8,420 nt of DNA from the NCBI GenBank assembly GCA_028275195.1, contig JAPWVC010000054.1, positions 1 to 8,420 on the forward strand. Direction: 5' to 3'. Positions 5,522-8,420 of this stretch are shown in pieces. The notes beneath the pieces were generated by a model. That model was not told the DNA's origin and ran no database searches. It was given only the letters and a program-made list of their open reading frames with translations. The first letter of the stretch is position 1. Each line of letters starts with the position of its first letter. Source of the stretch: Candidatus Acetothermia bacterium. GTDB lineage: Bacteria; Bipolaricaulota; Bipolaricaulia; RBG-16-55-9; JANLFV01. The translations under genes were made by a program, and so were the position numbers.

Positions 5522-7348
5522 TTATCTCCCTCCCAGGATCAGGAAGAGGATGAGGATCAACCCGGCCAGGACCCAGGCGATATAGTTCGGCAAGAGGCCG
5601 CTGTGGGCCCATCTTAGGGCTCGGGTCAGCCCGCCCCGGATCCCCCGCGCGATATTGTAGATGTCGAGGTTCCCCAGCCCCTGCTGGCGGTAGAACCGCT
5701 CGAGGGCCTTTAGGCTCATCAGGCTCCCGTAGATCTCGGTCCCCCGGACACGGGTGTCCTCCCCGGCCAGGGACTCCCCGCCGAGGAAGGCCGGCACAGG
5801 CCGGACCCTGATCGCCCGCGGGACTAAGTAGATCAATAAGCCGATCGCCAGCCCGAGCAGGAGGAGCCCGGTGGCGAGCGGGGCGTCCCAGACCCCAACG
5901 AGCCTGATCCGGCCGAGCGCCGGCTCGATCAGGTTCCGGATCGGCCAGCTCGGGAAGACCCCCAGGAAGATGCAGAGCGCGGCCAGCAGAGCCATGGGGA
6001 TGGCCATGGTCAGCCCCACCTCCTGTGCCTCGCGGCTCGCGGGGGTCTCAGGCCCGAAGAAGGCGGTGAAGACCACCTTCAGGATATAGGCCAGCGTGAG
6101 GGCCGTCCCGGCGAGGGCCACTCCCAGGAGGAGCGGGGCGATCGCCAGCTTCGATTCCACTAGAGCTTGGTAGACCATCCACTTGGAGTAGAACCCCCCG
6201 AGCGGCGGGACCCCCGAGAGCGAGAGGGCCGCGACCAAGAAGCAGGCGAAGGTGAGCGGCATCCTCTGCCCCAGGCCGCCCAGCTCCTCGAGGTTTCGCG
6301 TCCCACAGCGGTAGATGATCGCCCCGGCCCCGAGGAAGAGCAGCCCCTTGAAGAGGGCATGGTTAACCAAATGATAGAGCGCTCCGGCGGTCCCCAAGCT
6401 CGTGGCCAGTCCCAGCCCCAGGATGATGTAGCCGATCTGGCTAATGGAAGAATAAGCGATCAAGCGCTTGATGTCAGTCTGGACGAGCGCGACCATCCCC
6501 CCGACGAGGATCGTGGCCGCCCCGAGCAATGTTAGCACAAGCTGCCAGGTGAGGATCGGTGGGAGCATCTCGGAGAAGACCCGGACCATCCAGAAGAGCC
6601 CGACCTTGATCATCACCCCCGAGAGGAGGGCCGAGATCGGCGAGGGTGCCGCAGGGTGGGCGTCGGGGAGCCAGGTGTGCAAGGGAGCCATCCCGGCCTT
6701 CACCCCCAGCCCGAGGAGGAAGAGCACCAAAAACCCGGCGATCGCGGGATCGGCCAGGAACCGGCTCCGCGCCAGCTCGAGGATGTCAGCGGTCCCGGCG
6801 AACCACTGGGTTAGGATCATCCCCGCGAGCATCGCCAGCGCCCCGGCCTCGCTCATCACCAGGTATTTTATCCCCGCGGCCATCGATTCCGGCTTCTCGT
6901 CGAAGATCACCAGGAAGAAGGCGGCCAGGGTCATCAGCTCCCAGAGGACGAACATGGTGAAGAGGTCAGCGGCCAGGACCGCGCCGATCATCGCCCCCAG
7001 GAAGAGCATCAGGAGGGCATAATACTGATTGAGCCGGGAGTAGCGCTCCATGTATCTGAAGGAGGAGAAGGCCGCCGCGGCCCCGAGGAGGGAGATGAGC
7101 GAAGCCATGATGCCGCTCAACGGATCGAGTCGGAAGATGATGTGATACTGGGGAAGGCTCACCAGCTCCAGCCTTCCCCCGTCGAGGCGGGAGAAGGCGA
7201 GGAGCGCGAGGGCCAACACCCCCAGCGCGGCCAGCCCGACGAACCCGTTCCGGAGCCGCCGGTTCACCAGCCCGAGGAGGGGGCTAATGAGCGCCGCGCC
7301 GAAGGGGAGGAGCAGGAGCCAGAACGCGGGCTCACTCCAGGCGACCAT
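5522..7348 (-). CDS. Second antiporter-like subunit, NuoL/MrpA N-terminal type with MbhI-like tail
   Basis: This 608-residue polytopic membrane protein is about 100 residues longer than the MrpD-like subunit. The antiporter core holds Glu137 ('VLWELMT', helix 5), Lys217 ('GVKAGMAPLHTWLPDAH', helix 7), Lys248 ('MIKVGLFW', helix 8), His326/His330/Lys334 ('YHLVNHALFKGLLF') and Lys424 in 'YILKVVFTAFFG' (helix 12). The C-terminal part (about 490-608) has a helix, then 'FLGGES' and a long amphipathic stretch around 540-580. It ends with a last helix (589-605), as in the lateral helix plus anchor of NuoL and MbhI. It may brace the membrane arm. The ATG at 7348 has an aaggagg site and overlaps the hydrogenase large-subunit end by 17 bases. 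Closest analogues by layout are MbsH'/HyfB-type subunits. Which of these it is nearest to needs a phylogeny. Confidence 0.9.
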   Translation of the reverse strand: MVAWSEPAFWLLLLPFGAALISPLLGLVNRRLRNGFVGLAALGVLALALLAFSRLDGGRLELVSLPQYHIIFRLDPLSGIMASLISLLGAAAAFSSFRYMERYSRLNQYYALLMLFLGAMIGAVLAADLFTMFVLWELMTLAAFFLVIFDEKPESMAAGIKYLVMSEAGALAMLAGMILTQWFAGTADILELARSRFLADPAIAGFLVLFLLGLGVKAGMAPLHTWLPDAHPAAPSPISALLSGVMIKVGLFWMVRVFSEMLPPILTWQLVLTLLGAATILVGGMVALVQTDIKRLIAYSSISQIGYIILGLGLATSLGTAGALYHLVNHALFKGLLFLGAGAIIYRCGTRNLEELGGLGQRMPLTFACFLVAALSLSGVPPLGGFYSKWMVYQALVESKLAIAPLLLGVALAGTALTLAYILKVVFTAFFGPETPASREAQEVGLTMAIPMALLAALCIFLGVFPSWPIRNLIEPALGRIRLVGVWDAPLATGLLLLGLAIGLLIYLVPRAIRVRPVPAFLGGESLAGEDTRVRGTEIYGSLMSLKALERFYRQQGLGNLDIYNIARGIRGGLTRALRWAHSGLLPNYIAWVLAGLILILFLILGGR

Positions 7349-8420
7349 CTCCGACCTCCTTCTGCAGGCGGGCCGTCTTCTCCCAGCTCATCTTGATCAA
7401 GTCCTCCCAGCGGAGGCGGCGCTCGCTCCGTCCATCCTTGATCCGGACCAGCCGCTCGGTGCAGCAGTAGCAGGGGTCGATCCCCGCGAGGATGATCGCC
7501 ACATCGCTCAGCGTCTCGCCGATGCAGGTGGCCCGGAAAGAAGGGAGGTTCATGTAGGTCGGGGCCCGGATCTTCAGCCGCTCGGGCTTATCGGTCCCGT
7601 TCGCTACCACATAATGGAAGCATTCACCACGCGGGGCCTCGACCTGCCCGATCCCCTCACCTGGAGCGATCTTCTTCGGGACCTCAGCGGAGATCGGCCC
7701 CGGCTCCATTTGTTCCAGGCAGCCTTCGATCATCTTGATCGACTCGAAGCACTCGAGGAGCCGGACCTCCACCCTTGCGAGCATGTCCCCCCTGGTGCTG
7801 GTAATCACTTGCCAATTGACCTTATCCGAGGCCCCGTAAGGATAATCCCGCCGGATATCGATATCCACCCCCGAGGCTCGTGCCGTCGGCCCGAGGACCC
7901 CGTAACGGATCGCGTCCTCCCTGGAGAGGTGGCCGACCCCCTCCAGCCTTGCCCGCAGCACCGGGTCGTCCTCGACCGCATGGTAGAGCATCGCCAGCTT
8001 CGGCTTCAGCCCATCGAGGACCTTCCGGATCGCGGGGTAGTGCTCCGGAGGGATGTCCCGGCGGACCCCGCCGACCTTCATCATCCCGTAGTGGTTCCGG
8101 TTCCCGCTGATCAGCTCGAAGAGCTCCAGGATCGGCTCGCGATACTTCCAGGCCCACATCCAGACGGTGTTGTAGCCTAGGAAGTGGCCGGCCAGGCCGG
8201 CCCAAAGCAAATGCGAGTGGAGCCGCTGGAGCTCGTCGATGATGGTCCGGATATAGTTTGCCCGCGCGGGGACCTCGATCCCGGCGCAGTCCTCCACCGC
8301 CAGGCAGAAGGCCAGAGGGTGGGAGGTCGAGCAGATCCCGCAGATCCGCTCGACGAGGAAGACCGTCTGGTCGTAGGTCTTTATCTCCGCTAGCTTCTCG
8401 ATCCCTCGATGGTTGTAGCC
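7332..8420 (-). CDS. Group 4 membrane-bound [NiFe] hydrogenase large subunit (MbhL/EchE/HycE-like), 5' end missing
   Basis: The visible 362 residues are in frame from the window edge to the stop. The family pattern 'GYNHRGIEKL' opens the visible part. The first nickel-ligand motif is 'ERICGICSTSHP' (Cys27, Cys30 of the visible part) and the second is 'DPCYCCTER' (Cys317, Cys320), so all four Ni-Fe cysteines are present. This separates it from NuoD and from the sulfur-reducing Mbs/Mbx large subunits, in which ligands are altered. It should reduce protons to H2 (or run in reverse) on the cytoplasmic face. A tail of about 40 residues follows the second motif, as in HycE, whose tail is removed by a specific protease during maturation. 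An extra Cys (319) lies inside the second motif. The protein cannot begin at the internal GTG at 8297, since conserved sequence continues upstream. Perhaps 40-60 N-terminal residues are missing. Confidence 0.95.
   Translation of the reverse strand, partial: GYNHRGIEKLAEIKTYDQTVFLVERICGICSTSHPLAFCLAVEDCAGIEVPARANYIRTIIDELQRLHSHLLWAGLAGHFLGYNTVWMWAWKYREPILELFELISGNRNHYGMMKVGGVRRDIPPEHYPAIRKVLDGLKPKLAMLYHAVEDDPVLRARLEGVGHLSREDAIRYGVLGPTARASGVDIDIRRDYPYGASDKVNWQVITSTRGDMLARVEVRLLECFESIKMIEGCLEQMEPGPISAEVPKKIAPGEGIGQVEAPRGECFHYVVANGTDKPERLKIRAPTYMNLPSFRATCIGETLSDVAIILAGIDPCYCCTERLVRIKDGRSERRLRWEDLIKMSWEKTARLQKEVGDGRLE

Noticed and set aside
1481..7348. Stand-alone Mrp Na+/H+ antiporter operon
   Set aside because: The genes are tightly coupled to the hydrogenase large subunit on one side and a two-[4Fe-4S] ferredoxin subunit on the other.
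7287..8180. 297-codon plus-strand frame opposite the hydrogenase large subunit
   Set aside because: It is a compositional shadow of the conserved minus-strand hydrogenase, with no domain pattern or ribosome binding site.
1096..8420. Respiratory complex I (nuo) operon
   Set aside because: The large subunit keeps both Ni-Fe CxxC motifs, which NuoD lacks, and the MrpB, E, F and G homologues do not occur in complex I.
7332..8420. Sulfane sulfur reductase (Mbs/Mbx) large subunit
   Set aside because: That family has lost part of the Ni-ligand cysteines; here all four are present, although the two-pump membrane arm does resemble Mbs.

Overview
The window looks like a chromosomal segment of a GC-rich anaerobic prokaryote, more likely a bacterium than an archaeon. 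The bacterial signs are strong Shine-Dalgarno sites, a perfect TATAAT box, and DUF433/DUF5615 and HicB/HicA modules. Its main content is the distal part of a large minus-strand operon for a group 4 membrane-bound [NiFe] hydrogenase fused to an Mrp-type Na+/H+ antiporter module (Mbh-like). Such operons are known in Thermococcales, Thermotogae and several uncultured thermophilic phyla. I cannot assign the organism from this sequence alone; Bipolaricaulota/Acetothermia-like bacteria are only a guess.

Right part (8420 down to 1096, all minus strand). The transcription order is: hydrogenase large subunit (5' end outside the window), a 608-residue NuoL/MrpA-like antiporter subunit with an MbhI-like tail, an MbhD-MbhE fusion, MrpB/MbhF, MrpC/MbhG, MrpD/MbhH, MrpE/MbhA, MrpF/MbhB, MrpG/MbhC, and a two-[4Fe-4S] ferredoxin subunit (MbhN/NuoI-like). 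Adjacent genes overlap by 1 to 20 bases or are 1 to 3 bases apart, and most have a clear ribosome binding site, so this is one translationally coupled transcript. Electrons from reduced ferredoxin would pass through the Fe-S subunits to the Ni-Fe site and reduce protons to H2. The membrane arm, which carries two separate antiporter-like subunits, would use the energy to move Na+ and/or H+. The small subunit (MbhJ), the NuoC-like subunit (MbhK) and the NuoH-like membrane anchor (MbhM) are not in this window and should lie beyond its right edge if the complex is complete.

Left part (1 to about 1005, plus strand). There are two toxin-antitoxin-like modules. The first is the 3' end of a DUF433 antitoxin followed by a DUF5615 PIN-like protein. 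The second is a HicB-like antitoxin followed by a HicA toxin gene interrupted by an in-frame TAG. Two similar GC-rich hairpins bracket the HicBA pair, and a perfect -10 box lies immediately before hicB. These plus-strand genes converge on the end of the hydrogenase operon. The roughly 110-base junction holds two hairpins but no T-tract.
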